A stretch of 64,000 nt of DNA from Bradysia coprophila (GCF_014529535.1 NW_023503727.1:1116001-1180000); one strand, 5' to 3'. Shown: positions 22,512-36,039, counted from the stretch's first letter. The notes: a model not told the origin generated them from the sequence alone. A program made the numbers and translations.

Positions 22512-25214
22512 ATGGAAAATAGTTTGGATTTAACCCGTGAAAATTTGACGAGCATTTGTAGGCTATGCCTGAAAGTGCCGAAAATTTCAATCAGTATTTT
22601 TGATCGAGTCGATCCAAATCCAAATAAAAAGCCATTGAAAGACCGAATATGGGCTATGTATTCGGTGAAGGTAAGGAATTCGATTTGGAACGGTTCGACG
22701 ATTTTTTTTGTCAATTTTTTGTGATAATTTATTGGATGGAAGACATTTTTTCATTCATATGACATTCGTTCAGTTTTGCGTTCCCAACGTTTCCAAGCAA
22801 TCTTTTGTCATGACACGCGCGAGTTCGCCACAAAGATTGCGTTCACTTTCACTTTTCCAATTTCGTCGTTAGGTTTTTGAAATTTTCCGGGACAATTTTT
22901 GAGCATTGTCAGTACGAAAATCTGTAATTTGTAAGGCTTGATTTCCACCTACAAAAAATCCATTCCGTTTACCTAAGCCACGCCTCTTTTCTATTGTTTA
23001 AAGAGCAAGCGGATAGAAAACAGACCGATTTTTTCGTAAGTGGAAATCAAGCCTAAAACGTGAGGCTAGTGTTTATCGGCTCTTCAAGGTCATACAGACC
23101 CGGCATTTTGATTTTCGTATGAATAAAGGGCAAAAAAATGCTTATCCAACGCACTATGTCACCATCCATGTTGTATATTACCTGTGTTGCCTAGTGAATT
23201 AAAAGATGCTAATGCCGTTCACCCGTAGGGACATTACACCACTTTAGGACGAACTACCCATCTAGCTGGAAGATGTTCCTCTTTAATTTTTCATTTTTCT
23301 CAACTGATCACAACCGACTCCTTCCTTCCAGGTGTCTCCGAACGATGGTCTGCCGACAAACATATGTCACCGTTGCCTGTACCTGACAGAGATGTACACG
23401 GATTTCAGCGAAAGTGTTCGCCAGTGCGAAATTAAACTGCAAAATTTTATATCTTCTGCATCGATAGAATTGGTGTCCAATGCACCAATTGCTGAATGCG
23501 CAACAAACGGATTATTACCGTTGAATGCCAACGATAGCGTTACCGTTATCGATCCGTCGAAAGAGTACCAGAGTACTGATGACGAAAGCTCTGCGTCGGA
23601 CACGGAAATTTTCACGACACCATTACCGCCGGCTAAGCAACAGAATGCAAAGGTGAATCGGTTCAAGGCCCAGCAAATTAAAAACGTTTTCTTCTGCGAA
23701 TTTTGTGATAAGGCATTCGTCAGTCAGGAGGAATGTCTCAGACATCAATTAACCAGCCACGATCAACAGAATCCCCATATCTGCACGTTTTGCACATTCC
23801 AATGTGCATCGAGAAACACGATCATTGCCCACATTAAGGAATGCCATGATCTGAAGCCATTCCTGTGTACACAGTGCCACAAAAAGTTTGGAAGACGGTC
23901 GGACCTGCGCAAACATTCGGTTGTACATACAGGAATACGTAAGTTCGCTTCACTCACTGGACACGTTGACACGTAAGCCGACAATAATTTCAATTTCTCA
24001 TCCAGGGCCGTTTAGTTGCAAGATCTGTAGCAAGAACTTTTCGCGAAACACCAACCTCACCAAACACATGCGAATCCATGATAAAGATCAAATCAAACGA
24101 GACGATCAACTGGCCAGTACCTCACGCAACCGTAACGACGCCGAGAATATGGTCATTTCGCTGGACCCATTCAATGATCAAGATTCGAATGTGGACGATG
24201 ACAGTCACTTGAAGGCTCTACCGTTACGCAGAAACGTTGCATTCAACCAGCCAGAATCTATTCCGGTAGTTCTACAGCAAAACTATCACATGAATCCAGT
24301 TCCAATACCGCCAGTTCCACCTAGTCTCCCACCAATTCACATGTCACTTCCGAATCCAATCAACATCCCAGCACCAAAGCCCAGCATACCAGTGCCCGTT
24401 CAATCAATCGATCCCATCGAAATAGAACCGGAACCAGAGACAAGCATTTCGTTATTGTACAAGGGAAGTGTACCATCGGATGCGGTGGATTTTGCCCGTC
24501 ACGTGACTGGCGATGCAGTTACATTCATGCCAAATAAGTCGAACAAAGAACCAGTCGTCAAGCCGAAAACATTCTGTTGCACCAGTTGTCCCAAGAAATT
24601 TGCGACGCAGTCGTCACTGTTGAATCACCGAAACATTCATTTGGACATTCGGAATCATGTGTGTGTTGTTTGTAATAAATCCTTCATCCGGAAGAGAGGT
24701 AAGTCTACAGTTTGCTTTAATGTTAGGGAAGTCACGTGAGGACGTGAGGGTGACATGTTGGGTCAGAGGTGATGAGACCACAGTACTAAAATATTTGAAT
24801 ATTTCCCCCCGCACAGAACTCGATCGCCACTCCACCATTCACACCACAAACCGCCCATTTGCCTGCAACAGTTGTCCCAAAAAGTTTGGAAGGAAAGACA
24901 AATTGGTGCGACACGAGAAGACGCATTTGGAATATTTCTGTCCAAAATGCCATTTAGCATTCAACCGCAAAGATGCAATGCTCTTGCACCTGAAAATGCA
25001 CGAGAGTACCGACAATGCCGCAAAAGATGAGCTGTTGCATGCAAACATTAGATCGCAAAACGAATTGCTCAATCCAATGGCGTTCGTTCGACCGAGAAAC
25101 GAATATGAGGCTCCGATGAATTTAATTGTAACCGAACAATCGAGCGTCCAGCCGAAAATGTATACGCCGTGGCCGAATTTGGGCCTACACGATAATTACG
25201 TACCTTTTCAGTAG
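22512..25214 (+). CDS. ZAD-domain C2H2 zinc-finger transcription factor
   Basis: A probable sequence-specific DNA-binding nuclear protein. Exons: 22512-22670, 23332-23938, 24006-24698, 24817-25214; introns are GT-AG and phases join, giving 618 residues. The ZAD is split by intron 1: CRLC in exon 1 and CHRC in exon 2 supply its four zinc-binding cysteines; this dimerisation domain is typical of insect zinc-finger families. Eight C2H2 fingers follow: three in exon 2 (starting FFCEFCDKAF), FSCKICSKNF, FCCTSCPKKF and HVCVVCNKSF in exon 3 (the last completed by exon 4), then FACNSCPKKF and FCPKCHLAF. A Pro-rich linker (about residues 350-395) separates fingers 4 and 5. The start is the first ATG of the ZAD frame. 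AATAAA signals lie at 25366 and 25498. Confidence 0.93.
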
Positions 25215-27571
25215 TGGAAGAAGATTTATAAGACAAAGAAATGCGAAAAAAAGGGAAAAAAATTGTTCATTTAAGTGCGGAAGTGACCACTACACTGAAA
25301 TCATTCTCGTTAAGCTGTGCTCTGAAATTAAGTCAATGTTTAATTTCGTTTCATTAGAGTCAGGAAATAAACAGCTCCAACATTCATTAGATTCGTTGTT
25401 TTACAAGGAAACATGTCCGAACGTTAGCTAGCAATTCAAACTACTACTACGACAACGTTGTACAGTAATTTACGTTTGTAGTTATGATGCAGATAAAAAT
25501 AAAGAATTTAATTTTGGAAAGAGAGAACATCAAGGACTCTGATAAGATGGATCAGGACGCTGATAGGATGGATCAGGTAGCAATTATATTAATTACAAAA
25601 TTTTGAGTTCCTGTATATTGTCATGAGGAGAGTTCGTATTGTCGTGAGGAGAGTTCGGATTTCATTTGTGTGAATTTATCTCAAATTTCGTTTATTTTGA
25701 GTTTGTTCAAAGTTAGCGTTTACTCCGTGCTGTATTGGGGATTTTTCTAAGCACTCCAATTTCTATCACCTTCATCATCTGATGACAAAGTATCCAAATT
25801 TATAAAATAGTCAACAACCTGTTCAACGTTGTAAATTTATGCTGTCTTGTAAAGGAGCCGGTGGAACAACTGATGATGGACAGTCCTATACTGTCCTAGG
25901 GCCAACACCGGACTCTGAGGCCGAAACAGTACTTCCGTTTCGATAGAACTCTCTATCAAATTCACTGTACGTGATGATCGGTTGGGGAGGGAAGAGCTAA
26001 TACTCTGTTAAGGTTTGATTGAGTTCAATGATTGAGTTCATTTTTGTGCAAATCTTGTCGTTATCATCGAAGTGTATCGTTGTTTGTAGAATGGAATGTG
26101 CGCCACATATTAAGTCGGTGGCCGAGAATCTCAGGGAGATACCACTATTTTTGAAAATTCTTGTATATTTCACGAAACCTGAACCGATTTCACTAAACTT
26201 TTTTTTTGCTGAAAGTTATTCACAAGATACCTAGTTTGACACCAATATGAGGTCATTGGCATAACGTCTCGGAGAGATATGACCAAAAAGTGTTTGTTTG
26301 TATTCGACTTTCCAAGATATTCTCAATAAATCTCAAATGATTTCGGTAAACTTGTTTTCCTGTAGATCCTGACGCTATAAGTCCACAACTGCACCAATTG
26401 ACACGCAATTAAATTTTTAGAAGATTTTTTGTTGATTCTGCTACGAAGTAAGGTGAAATCACCTCGACCCAAACGTTGCCAAAATTACATTTTTTCATAT
26501 AAAAACTGAAGGTCGGTGTCATTCGAAAGCTACAGCATATGACTTTACGAGAAAAATAACTTTAACTCGATTAGGTTAGTTGGGTGAGTGAAGAAGTTGA
26601 AATCAGCTTCCTAGTGGTGATAAGTGTCATCCTCGAATTTTGACTCGTCGAGGTTATCTCGAAAAAATTTTTAACCATTTTTTTTAACGGTTTTGAGCCA
26701 AAGCACATTTTCTGTGGAGTAACAACCACCAATTTGGAAAAAAAAAATCTGGCTATTAATGACCACCGAAAAATATCACTTTTATAGACACATCTCCCAC
26801 AAATTTTGGGCTACCAACCTCATACTGCGCGTCTTGACCATAGCTTTCAGGGAAAAAAAAACAACAGGGAAACAGAAATCAGTTTACTGGGTCTCCTGAG
26901 TATTAGAAAATTTACAGACTGATTTGTTACCGCAAAACATAGCCAACACAGCTCACTTTATGCCTCAGAAATGACGAAATTTGTAACGCAACTAACCCTG
27001 TAATTACCCATATTAGGACACATTTGTTCAGTGCTCAAAAATTCTGAAAAGTGTCTCTGATAGAGAATAATGGAGAGGAGACTGAGATACAGAATGTCTT
27101 GTGACAAACGAAAATTTGAGCATTTTTATAGATCTGGTAGGATATTTTTGAAGATGACATCCATCGTAGAGAAGGGAAATTGGTACGATAATTCACAAGT
27201 GAAAGTTTCGAATTTTCAACTTGTCAAGACCGACAGTAGGGTGATTCTCAAAAGCAATTGCTTCTCTTACCCCTGTAAATGCCTCCAATATCTACATCAA
27301 TATAATTGCCAGGAGTTTGCTATCGATCGGGAATTTCAAGGTGGTTATTTCGTAAAATAAGTTTTTTTTTTAGAAAATTTGAAAATTTCAAAATCATGAC
27401 ATTTTCTGAAAATTTGTCCCCGAAATGAAACGACCCGGCCGGTTTTGTTCTAATGGTAGTTTGTAGAGAATTGACAGACGATTCTAATAAAAGTATCGTC
27501 AGGTTGAATGGTTGTAGCTGTGAGTGAGCGTGAGGCATCAAAGTCCAATTTTATGGTTTTGTCAATGAGCA
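25215..27571. other. 3' UTR then gene-free DNA
   Basis: The first ~300 bp are the 3' end of the zinc-finger gene. The rest is AT-rich, with only short chance frames and no repeat I could pair inside the window. Confidence 0.5.
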
Positions 27572-27907
27572 AGCCATGTTTCCTTCGAAATCATTTATTT
27601 TCTTCTTCTACCACAAAAATTTGTCTGTCCGAGTGGACCCCAAACATTTTTTTCCGCAAGTCTCAACGATCGATTTTACACCTGCTAAAATTCGTAGAAG
27701 TTTCTCATAAGACCACGTTGGTTAGAGTGAAAAAAAGATATCTCCATCCCTCTCTAACCAACGTGGTCTTATGAGAAACTTCTACGAATTTTAGCAGGTG
27801 TAAAATCGATCGTTGAGACTTGCGGAAAAAAATGTTTGGGGTCTACTCGGACAGACAAATTTTTGTGGTAGAAGAAGAAAATAAATTATTTCGAAGGAAA
27901 CATGGCT
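27572..27907. repeat. Near-perfect 157-bp inverted repeat (hairpin)
   Basis: 27572-27728 and 27751-27907 are reverse complements with about two mismatches, separated by a 22-bp A-rich loop. The arms begin AGCCATGTTTCCTTCG and end ACGTGGTTAGAG. The arms have no homology I recognise and no obvious target duplication. It could be a foldback MITE or a source of hairpin RNA. Confidence 0.9.
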
Positions 27908-29174
27908 CGGATTTTTCATTTTATTGGCTTGAAATGAAGGCTAGCACATCCCATTTAACATATCAAAAAATTGGGATAGGCTTTTTCAATTTTTTCAAAA
28001 AATCTTAAAAAACTTTCTTATGGGTGCCCACATTTCTGAGATTTTTTAATAGAAATGTATGGAAAGTTCGACTAAAAATGAAATTAACTGTCATTTACTG
28101 GTTGTCTCTGGTCTACCGAACAATTATATGCGCTAACAAGAAATGTAACATTTTTACTTTGTGAATGTGGACAACTTTCACTGATTTTTTCACCATCGGG
28201 AAGCTCTCTGGTAACGTCTAGCTCATCCACTGATGGGTAGAGTTTCAGTTGCTACTATATCTCATAGCCTGAGACCGCACCTTTCCAAAAATACAATACT
28301 TGCCCCATTCGCTATCTGGTTTGTATTCTTTACAATGTCAAATATGTGGGTAAGTCGACCTACTCGAAACCTTACCTTACCTTACACGCAAGGTGATACA
28401 TTCTGGTGTTTCTTGACAGAGCTCAGGTCTATAGACAAATAAACATACTTCTGAGTACTTCTGGTCACTGAATGATAGTACTGATAGTAAATGCATGTTA
28501 GTTAACAGCGCTGGGTCGCCACATGTTATGCATTTTCTTATTATGTCGTTGTATAAATACTAACGGTAACTATAACAACAACCACCGTCGCTCAATTTAA
28601 GGTTGCACCACCTACGAATCTACAATAATTGATTTGTAAGTAATGACCTCTTCTTTCGCTCTGCTCTCTTTTTCTGAAAATAAGGAATACTCTGTGGAAG
28701 CTCTGCACCAGATTCAAATTCAATCAAAACTTTCGTTTAACGCTTCACTATGATTTATTGATATTCGATTACAAGATTTATTAAAAATTACAAAAAATTA
28801 ACAAATTTCGTTTGAGTTCGATAATGGTAGCCTCTTACATCAAACAATCAAAATAAAAGAATTGGCAAAAATAAAACGTTTAACATTCTGAACGTAATAG
28901 TCCGAGATCATACACAGAAAAACTACTCCGTATTATTAGGTCTACGAAAGTTACTAAGGTCACATTGCATATTGCTCTTGTAATACATTATCCCGAATAT
29001 AAAAAATTTCCAAATTAAAAGTAGTGCCGTTAAATATAAGTTCCCGTGTTTATCAAAATTCAACCGTCGCGGCACTTCAAAATACTATTTTGTTTTGTGA
29101 ATTCGCCGAACAACAGTTTTCTTACACATACGACTCGCATACTGCACTTGCTGCTGCACACATTTGTTAACTTC
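27908..29174. other. Gene-free DNA, then likely 3' UTR of the AIG1-family gene
   Basis: No gene is seen. TTTATT words near 28750 and 28772 would be AATAAA signals on the - strand for the gene that ends at 29175. Confidence 0.4.
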
Positions 29175-31220
29175 TCACTTATTCCTCTTCGATTTAATTT
29201 GTCGCAGCTCACTGGCCCAAATTTTATTGTTCAAAAATTCGCCCACAAAGTACAGGCCCAAACAGAACAACAATATCACAATGAAGAACACGATACGTTG
29301 GCCGAATTCAAGAACGTTCAGTACGGGATACACCCATACGCCAGCGTAATGCTTTATGATGTGAATCCATACCAAATAGGCGAGCATGAAAATGCTCAGA
29401 CCGGTTAAGGCTGATTTACGCGATGGATATTGACGGAATGTTGTAAATAGTTCCAAAACAATGAATATGACAATGTTGGTGTGCATAACATGGTTCAGCC
29501 ATCTGTAACGAGTGGAAGAAATTAGTTTCTTTAGCAAAGGTTAAGGCAATGTCGGTTCGTTTTTGGCTATTTTTTTTAACAGGCCTGGCTAGATGAAGTT
29601 CTGTAAAGAATCTATTGGTAATCTCTGTCCTATGATGTACCTGGCATTAACATTAAGGACAATTTCTTTGATTGGAACAAAGCTCCAACGGCTCCAACCG
29701 ATTTCCAGGCACAGTAATAGTAATATCGGCAGTACGATTTCTTTGCGATCTCGTAAACCCCTAAAGCTTAAATCAAACTAAAGTTTCTCCATTTCGCTGA
29801 GTTCAACGTCAAGCTCTAAGATTTTCAATCTTAAAAGTTTTCGAAAAAACTCAACGACAAACTATGGTAATTGTTGCGAACTAAATTCCAAAAAACCGTA
29901 AGATCTGGAATTATCACCCAACTTAATCTCATCAGTTACCAAAATCTGACATTTAAGTAAATTATTTAACTGAACCTTTCCGAAATATGATTGAAATAAT
30001 TGGCCGTAGTTATTGCAGGTATCCTTTACGTTATAACCGATCGTTACAACCGAACATTACAACCGAACGTTACAACCAAACGTTACAACCAAACGTTACA
30101 ACCAAACGTTACAACCAAACGTTACAACCAACCGTTACAACCAAACATTACAACCGAATGTTATAACCGAACGTTATAACCGAACGTTATAACCGATCGT
30201 TACAACCAAACGTTACAACCGAACGTTACAACCGAACGTTACCACCGAACGTTAAAACCGAACATTACAACCGAACGTTACAACCGAACGTTACAACCGA
30301 ACGTTACAACCGAATGTTATAACGTCCAACCTAGGTTACTGGTAACTTGAAATTTTTAGTTCCGATGGTAACGTTACATTTTCAAGGTTTTTGTAATGTC
30401 AAGTGAGTCATTCAACGAAAAACATAACGTTAAGCCGGAACCCTGGTGATTAGGTAATTATTCACTTACGTTGGAAAGTACGCATCCAATGCTTTCGGCA
30501 GCACCAACTCTCTGTCAATGGCCATCAACGTCCAAAAGGATACGCCAACGTTTAAGGCAAGTGGCCAGGCAAAGGCACCAAACACATAATCTTTGAGTTG
30601 TCGTAGCGATGACGATTTCCGTGGCGAAACTTCATTCGTTCCGAATATATCATTCAACAAGCACAGTGTAAAGTAGCTGGCTTGAATTATCTAAAACATT
30701 TTTTTTTTACAAATATTATTTATGAAACTTGTTCTTATTGATCCGCGCATTATTTCCGTGGCTAACAGAAACATGTTCAGCAAATTATATATTTTTTAAT
30801 TTGTTTTTAATGACCCAGCATTTTACACAATTTAATGTGGACACGCTGTATACCCAATAAATCAAAGCAAAATTATAAAATTCAATAGAAATGCAATTTG
30901 ACCATGGCATTAACCTTTGTCCCCTTGCTATCACAAAATATGGTGGACGTGTATGTGTTTCATTCACTCATTCATTCATTCACACTTCAAACCAAAAAGA
31001 AAATTTCTCAAAAAATTTGATTATTTACCGCATCAAGGAAGGTCAAAAACTTGAATTTTCCACCAAATTGCACGTATCCGGTTACCGCATGAGGAAATCG
31101 AACGAATGTAAAATCATAGTAAATTGCATACCAAAACGTAAATGCAGCAATGAAATGCATTAGCGTTCGAATGGCTAGAAAAACACCCCGATTCCATTGT
31201 TCTGCGGTTCCGGTGACCAT
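29175..31220 (-). CDS. AIG1/ADTRP-family membrane hydrolase, main form (first exon 1a)
   Basis: AIG1 and ADTRP are multi-pass membrane threonine hydrolases of fatty-acid esters of hydroxy fatty acids. Exons: 1a 31220-31029, 2 30690-30470, 3 29502-29175; GT-AG introns, 246 residues, the usual family length. The nucleophile Thr lies in KFKFLTFLDA at the end of exon 1a (about residue 60), and the catalytic His in WLNHVMHT at the start of exon 3. Other family marks are ASYFTLCLLNDIFG, LSFW-like VSFWTLMAIDRELV, PKALDAYFP, YPSRK and GVWVYPVL. Five or six hydrophobic segments are visible. Two more first exons upstream (34696-34848 and 36653-36817) have the same splice phase, so three N-termini are likely. 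A CT-rich run at 31308-31328 lies just upstream of exon 1a. Confidence 0.9.
30028..30325. repeat. 13-bp minisatellite in AIG1-family intron
   Basis: About 23 copies of GTTACAACCGAAC and variants (AAAC for GAAC, ATAACC for ACAACC). It lies in the intron between exons 2 and 3. Units differ by one or two bases. Confidence 0.92.
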
Positions 31221-32877
31221 TGTAATTGGAAAAACAAATAAATTGAAAAGGTGTAATTCGCTCGTTGAATGATTTGCGATTGATTAAGAAACACTCGAAA
31301 TCTATGAATCGGTCTCTCTCTCTCTCACTTCGTTCAGAAAAACTCAGTTTGTGAAGCAAAACAAAACAAAGTGAAGGAAATGAATTCGTTCATTGCCGAT
31401 TATTGTATAACCTATGACTGCTAATCGATTCGAACATGGTAATCAAGTTGACAGCGAGGTCTTTGTTTGACTCGCAAACGACTTCTAGGCAATTGAAATT
31501 AGATTTGTGTTCTTGGAAACTCGACGTTTTATTACACTACGGTAATAACCAAGTTCATTGGAATCTTTTTCAACGAATTAAAATCTGTAGATAATTTACA
31601 CAAAATGATCAAATGTTGAAGCAAACTTGTCAGCTTTCCGGCGAAAATAAAACGAAAAGATAACTGTGGCTGTCAATAGGAGGCGATTCATAAAATACGT
31701 CTTTTTGTTAGACGAAGTTTGTTGGGGAGATGAAAGAGGATAAGAAAGATGAGGATGATATAATCAGTGGCTCCCTTTACATATGGGCCAAATGGGCAAA
31801 TGCCCGTGGCGCCTGAAGTGGAGAAGAAGAAAATGGCGCCCGAGGTCCCTAAAAAAAGTTGGCTTTACTAAATTGGCGCCTATTTTTCCAATTGCCCTAT
31901 GGCGCACAAAAGCTAAAAGCGGCACTGGATATAATGGAAAGATTAATGGTTCTAGAGTTTTGAGAAGGAAATCTTCAGTTAAAGTGCGTCAGACGTGCGT
32001 ACTTACATAGGTTTTGTAGGACTAAAAAACCTTTTTTTTTTAGAATCAGACTCTATACAAAACTTCAATTAGATTTTAAAAAAATCCAAAAAATTTCTGA
32101 AATAATTTTATTTTATTTTGTAAGAATTATTTTATTTTGTTCCAAACAGAGTACTATTTTGTATGCAATTGTTTTTAGAGTGGTTTACAGTTGTATGACA
32201 CACTGTCCACTGACCCTATTTAGAGTACCACCCAAGATCATACACTAAATTATGGTAGTCTGTCAGTAAAGGGCAAGACTGAAGTCGGAAAAAGAATAAA
32301 CAAAGGAAAATAGAAAGAGAAAGGAAACGGACGGCCATCTGTTATCGATAGCGACTTCTGGAATGAACGACAAGCACTGATTACACCGATCTTATGTAGC
32401 AAAACACATGCTCAACAAATTGAAGCAGAAGATTAAGAAAAACTTATTTTAAATGAAGTAGTAGATCCGTAAACAGAGGTTCAATACCTTCACAAGAATT
32501 GCTTTATCTGCGAAGTATCCTGAATCATACACTTGGTAATACCATAGCACTGAACAAAGCACTAGAACAGAATTTTCAAGAGGGGCCTTCTCGACGCAGT
32601 AGTCCAAATTTCTCATAAAAAATAAATTAATTAATTGACCCGCAGTAGCATTTGTCACAAACGAAGTGCCAAATCACCGTTAAAAAATCTGTTCTAATGC
32701 TTTGTTCAGTGCTATGGTAATATCCTACATTAGGCTAATGACATTAGCACCCTACTACACTGACAAAAAAGAGTTGAAAATCTTACCTGCAGCAGGTAAC
32801 TTTGTTTTCAGGCAATCTTCAATAGCTGCCACAGCTGTAGTGCCTCATACAAAAAATACAGCTGTGGCAGATAATGG
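31221..32877. other. Intron/promoter region with repeats, no gene
   Basis: The region lies between AIG1 first exons 1a and 1b. It holds a CT-rich stretch (31308), a GGCGCC-rich patch (31790-31930), an inverted repeat of about 38 bp (32534-32572 with 32690-32729), and a 14-bp-stem hairpin CTGCCACAGCTGTA at 32826-32870 that ends seven bases before the next mobile element. Confidence 0.5.
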
Positions 32878-33969
32878 GGTGGCGGGACATTTCCACACCG
32901 TCAATATTGTTAGGAACGATATTATCGTTTTTTCGTCCAAAAAAACGATATTATCGCCCAAAAAAATTTCATCCAGGACGATAATATCGTCTAAATTGAA
33001 AAATTCTAAAATATTGTCTGGACGATAGTATCGTTTGCTTGTCGATATTATCGTTCAAAAAACGATATTATCGTTTTCTGTACGATAATATCGTTCAAAA
33101 CGATAATATCGTCCTGGGCGATATTATCGTTGTTTTAAACGATAGTGTCGTCCTGGACGATATTATCGTTTAAAAAAACGATAATATCGCCCAGGACGAT
33201 ATTATCGTTTAGTTTTGGGTGGTAATATCGTCCAGGACTCAATTTTACTCAGAGGTGCAGCAAGAACCGAATTCTCTTCCAAAATATCGAAAAACAATTG
33301 TCAGAGGAAATCACCTACACATCAGTGTTTAAAAAAGGCGTTTAGTTCGTCCCTAAATAATTCATCTTTTTACGAAATGAATACCAACTTTGATTGTACA
33401 TAAAAAGCGTTTTAACACGCCGAGCGATCCGGCCCATTGCCCCGGAGCGAAGCGGAGGGCCGCAATGCGAGCCGGGCGCCGGAACGGTGTCGGAACTTAG
33501 GAGTTAATTTTTTTTTTCTCGCATCGTCTCATAATTAGTCTGTGTAATTTTTCTATATACAATTTAAATTTACGGAACCAATTTTTAATATATATTTGCC
33601 GTCTATAAAAAGGTGTTTATCTACAAGATTTTGTGTTTCGTCTTCAATATCGCCCAGGACGATATTATCGTCTAGAATTTTTATTTAAAATAAATTAAAA
33701 AGGATATTATCGTCCTGGACGATATTATCGTCTCAAATTTAAAAAAATAAATTAATTAAAAACGATATTATCGTCCCAAAAATTATCGACCAGGACGATA
33801 ATATCGTCCAAAATAACGATAAATTTGTTCAGAAAAAGAAAATAACGATAATATCGTCCAACGGATATTTTCATCCAGGACGATATTATCGTCAAAAAAA
33901 CGATATTATCGTCTTTTGAACGATAATATCGTTCCTGACGATATTGACCGTGTAGTTTTGTCGCCTCAT
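32878..33969. mobile_element. Palindrome-rich DNA element, second copy
   Basis: The left end GGTGGCGGGACATTTCC and the right end (reversed) GATGAGGCGACA match the two ends of the copy at 15256-18877, in the opposite orientation. The arms are made of ACGATA-N-TATCGT dyads and the core (33240-33650) is almost identical to 18010-18420. It lacks the nested foldback. I cannot see a clean target duplication here. Confidence 0.8.
33435..33467. repeat. Conserved-core hairpin in element core (site 6b)
   Basis: CATTGCCCC and GGGCCGCAATG surround the tip GGAGCGAAGCGGA. It is the same sequence as 18169-18201 on the other strand. Confidence 0.55.
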
Positions 33970-34695
33970 CAAAACCAACAGAATCCATCCAAAACCATGG
34001 CATAGATTTTGAATCATAGCCAATGAACAAATACTACATGAAATAGTAGCTTAGAGATCGTCAGTCTTATTTATTACATTTTATTGATAGCAATGTGTGG
34101 ACTATATGAAAGTGTATAAACAGGTGATACTTAGTTAGAAAATAGATGTGTATCAAACACAGTGTGTGAGACCTTCTGCTATTGATATTAATTCGATAAA
34201 CTATTGTATGAAAAACGTAAGTTGGATTTTATGCGATGAACCCGCAATAGATAGTCTCTTAAATATATCAGATTCACACATAAACTTCACAACTTAGCAA
34301 AAAAAAAATATTAAAATGACTAATCCGAGACTAAATCATTAGGTCCGATTTATTCGCAGTGAATAGTCGAAACTTGTAACATGTATACGAGTAACAAATT
34401 TGAAACCATCACAAAAATTATAACAACCACAATTTGCCTCGCTATTTGCTCAGAGTTCGTTTTTCGATAATCATTGTCTACCTTGAACATTACAATCGAG
34501 ATTACAATATTGTATAATCATGTATGACCGGTACGTTCAGGTTTCCATAGTAAAAACAATGTATCGAACAGCACTTATCATTTTTTATGTGAGTTAACCT
34601 TTGCCCATCGTATCACAAAAATGCGTTCATATAAAATGTGGGCGATGTAAGCCCCAAAACAACTGAACAAAACGAAAAATTTCAATTTTATTTAC
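33970..34695. other. No gene seen
   Basis: AT-rich intronic sequence of the AIG1-family gene, with no paired repeat. Confidence 0.4.
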
Positions 34696-34848
34696 CGCAT
34701 TGAGAAACGTTAAAAATTTGAACTTCCCACCAAATGGCACGTATCCAGTCCACGATTCCGGGAATTGAACATCGTAATGAAAGTACAGAATTCCGTACCA
34801 GAAACTAATAGCACCAATTAAATGGATTACAGTGGTTCCGGCTGACAT
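34696..34848 (-). CDS. AIG1-family alternative first exon 1b
   Basis: It starts MSAGTTVIHLIGAISFWYG and ends KFKFLTFLNA|GTAAAT, phase 0, exactly like exon 1a. It would join exon 2 at 30690 and give a 233-residue protein. It keeps its own copy of the catalytic Thr (about residue 47) and a first membrane segment. No second copies of exons 2 or 3 lie between it and exon 1a, so an alternative promoter is simpler than a paralogue. Confidence 0.75.
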
Positions 34849-35610
34849 TGTTTCTATCTACTACTTATTGAAGTTTACCACACGACGATTAAATTATGAA
34901 TGTGCTAACAAATTTGATTTGATTATGTCTATACCAGTACTCTACTCATACTCATACTGTGCACAGACTGAGAAATAATTATTTTTTAAAAGTGACTATG
35001 CCTATTATTCCACTGATAGCAAAGTAGCGTCAACTAGTTTTTACTTATATTAGATATGTTTCCTGACATAGAGGTCTTCATCGTAGGAAATTTATTAACT
35101 TAAAAGTTCTTGTCATCTGTTATCGACGACGACTTTAAAAATAACGATGAATTTTGGCTAATACGTTCTTTTATGTAGCAAAGCGATTGACAAAGCTAAT
35201 CAAGTAAAAGATTTTGCATCAAACATAATATTGTTAGCAAAAGCTGTAAGAGATTACTACTTAGCAATGAAAGGTTTGTAAAAGAAAAAAATGAAAGTCG
35301 TTTGAAATGAACCATTTCTAAAAGGCTAAGTAAAAGACATATAGAGAATTAAAGAGCGAAAAAAAAAGAGAAACAAACGAATTGGTTTCGATGGGTGATA
35401 CGTCACAATTTGCATGGTAATTTAACTGAGTTCGATGGTTGACTCTCTTTTTGACATTCTCTTGAAACACTATACTTGAAATGTTAAAACTATACGATTT
35501 TCTGAACAATAGTATTTTATGCCACTCAGCATCAAAATTTGCAAAATTTGTAAACTTTAGATGCCTCTGTGGCATAAAACGTTGTATGCAACTCGATGCA
35601 AAATACTTTA

Positions 35611-35680
35611 TTAGGCTCAAGATGTGTAATATGACACACAGCCTGCGGCCTCGTGTCATAATTACACATTTAGAGCCTAA
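35611..35680. repeat. Three-stem hairpin with conserved core (site 2)
   Basis: TTAGGCTC/GAGCCTAA, ATGTGTAAT/ATTACACAT and ATGACAC/GTGTCAT pair in register, 24 bp in all, with short internal loops. The tip on the - strand is GAGGCCGCAGGCTGT, containing GCC-GCA-GGC, again a GNA triloop. Confidence 0.8.
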
Positions 35681-36039
35681 CAAAGCACTGCAAGTGGACT
35701 TTTTCATGCGTCATTTGGGTGACGTTCGAAGGGTTTCTGTTTTTCTATAATTTGCTTTTTGTCACTAGTGACGAAATGTTTCTTCATATGTACTTTTTGT
35801 CGCTCTTTTTTAAGCATTGACCGTAAATAAAAACACCAAAACGCAACGCTTATCTAACACCACCTCTTTGAATTGCTACAGCAATTCATTGATAACATCG
35901 CACCTAGTGCCAAAAACAACCCCATTGCACAACTTGTTGCTTTCTAGTTTTATAGATCTTGTATAAAGTGGTGTACAGATATCAGGATAAAAAAATTGAA
36001 AATTCATGTTTACGTGTGAAAGTTGGGTGTGAGTGAGGT

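Noticed and set aside
23888-24005. + strand frame extending upstream of ZAD gene exon 3
   Set aside because: It runs through the intron at 23939-24005. The spliced form gives a standard finger linker.
29046-29408. 120-residue + strand frame
   Set aside because: It is the antisense shadow of AIG1-family exon 3.
31783-32010. 75-residue basic frame
   Set aside because: Made from a GGCGCC-rich repeat patch, with no motif.
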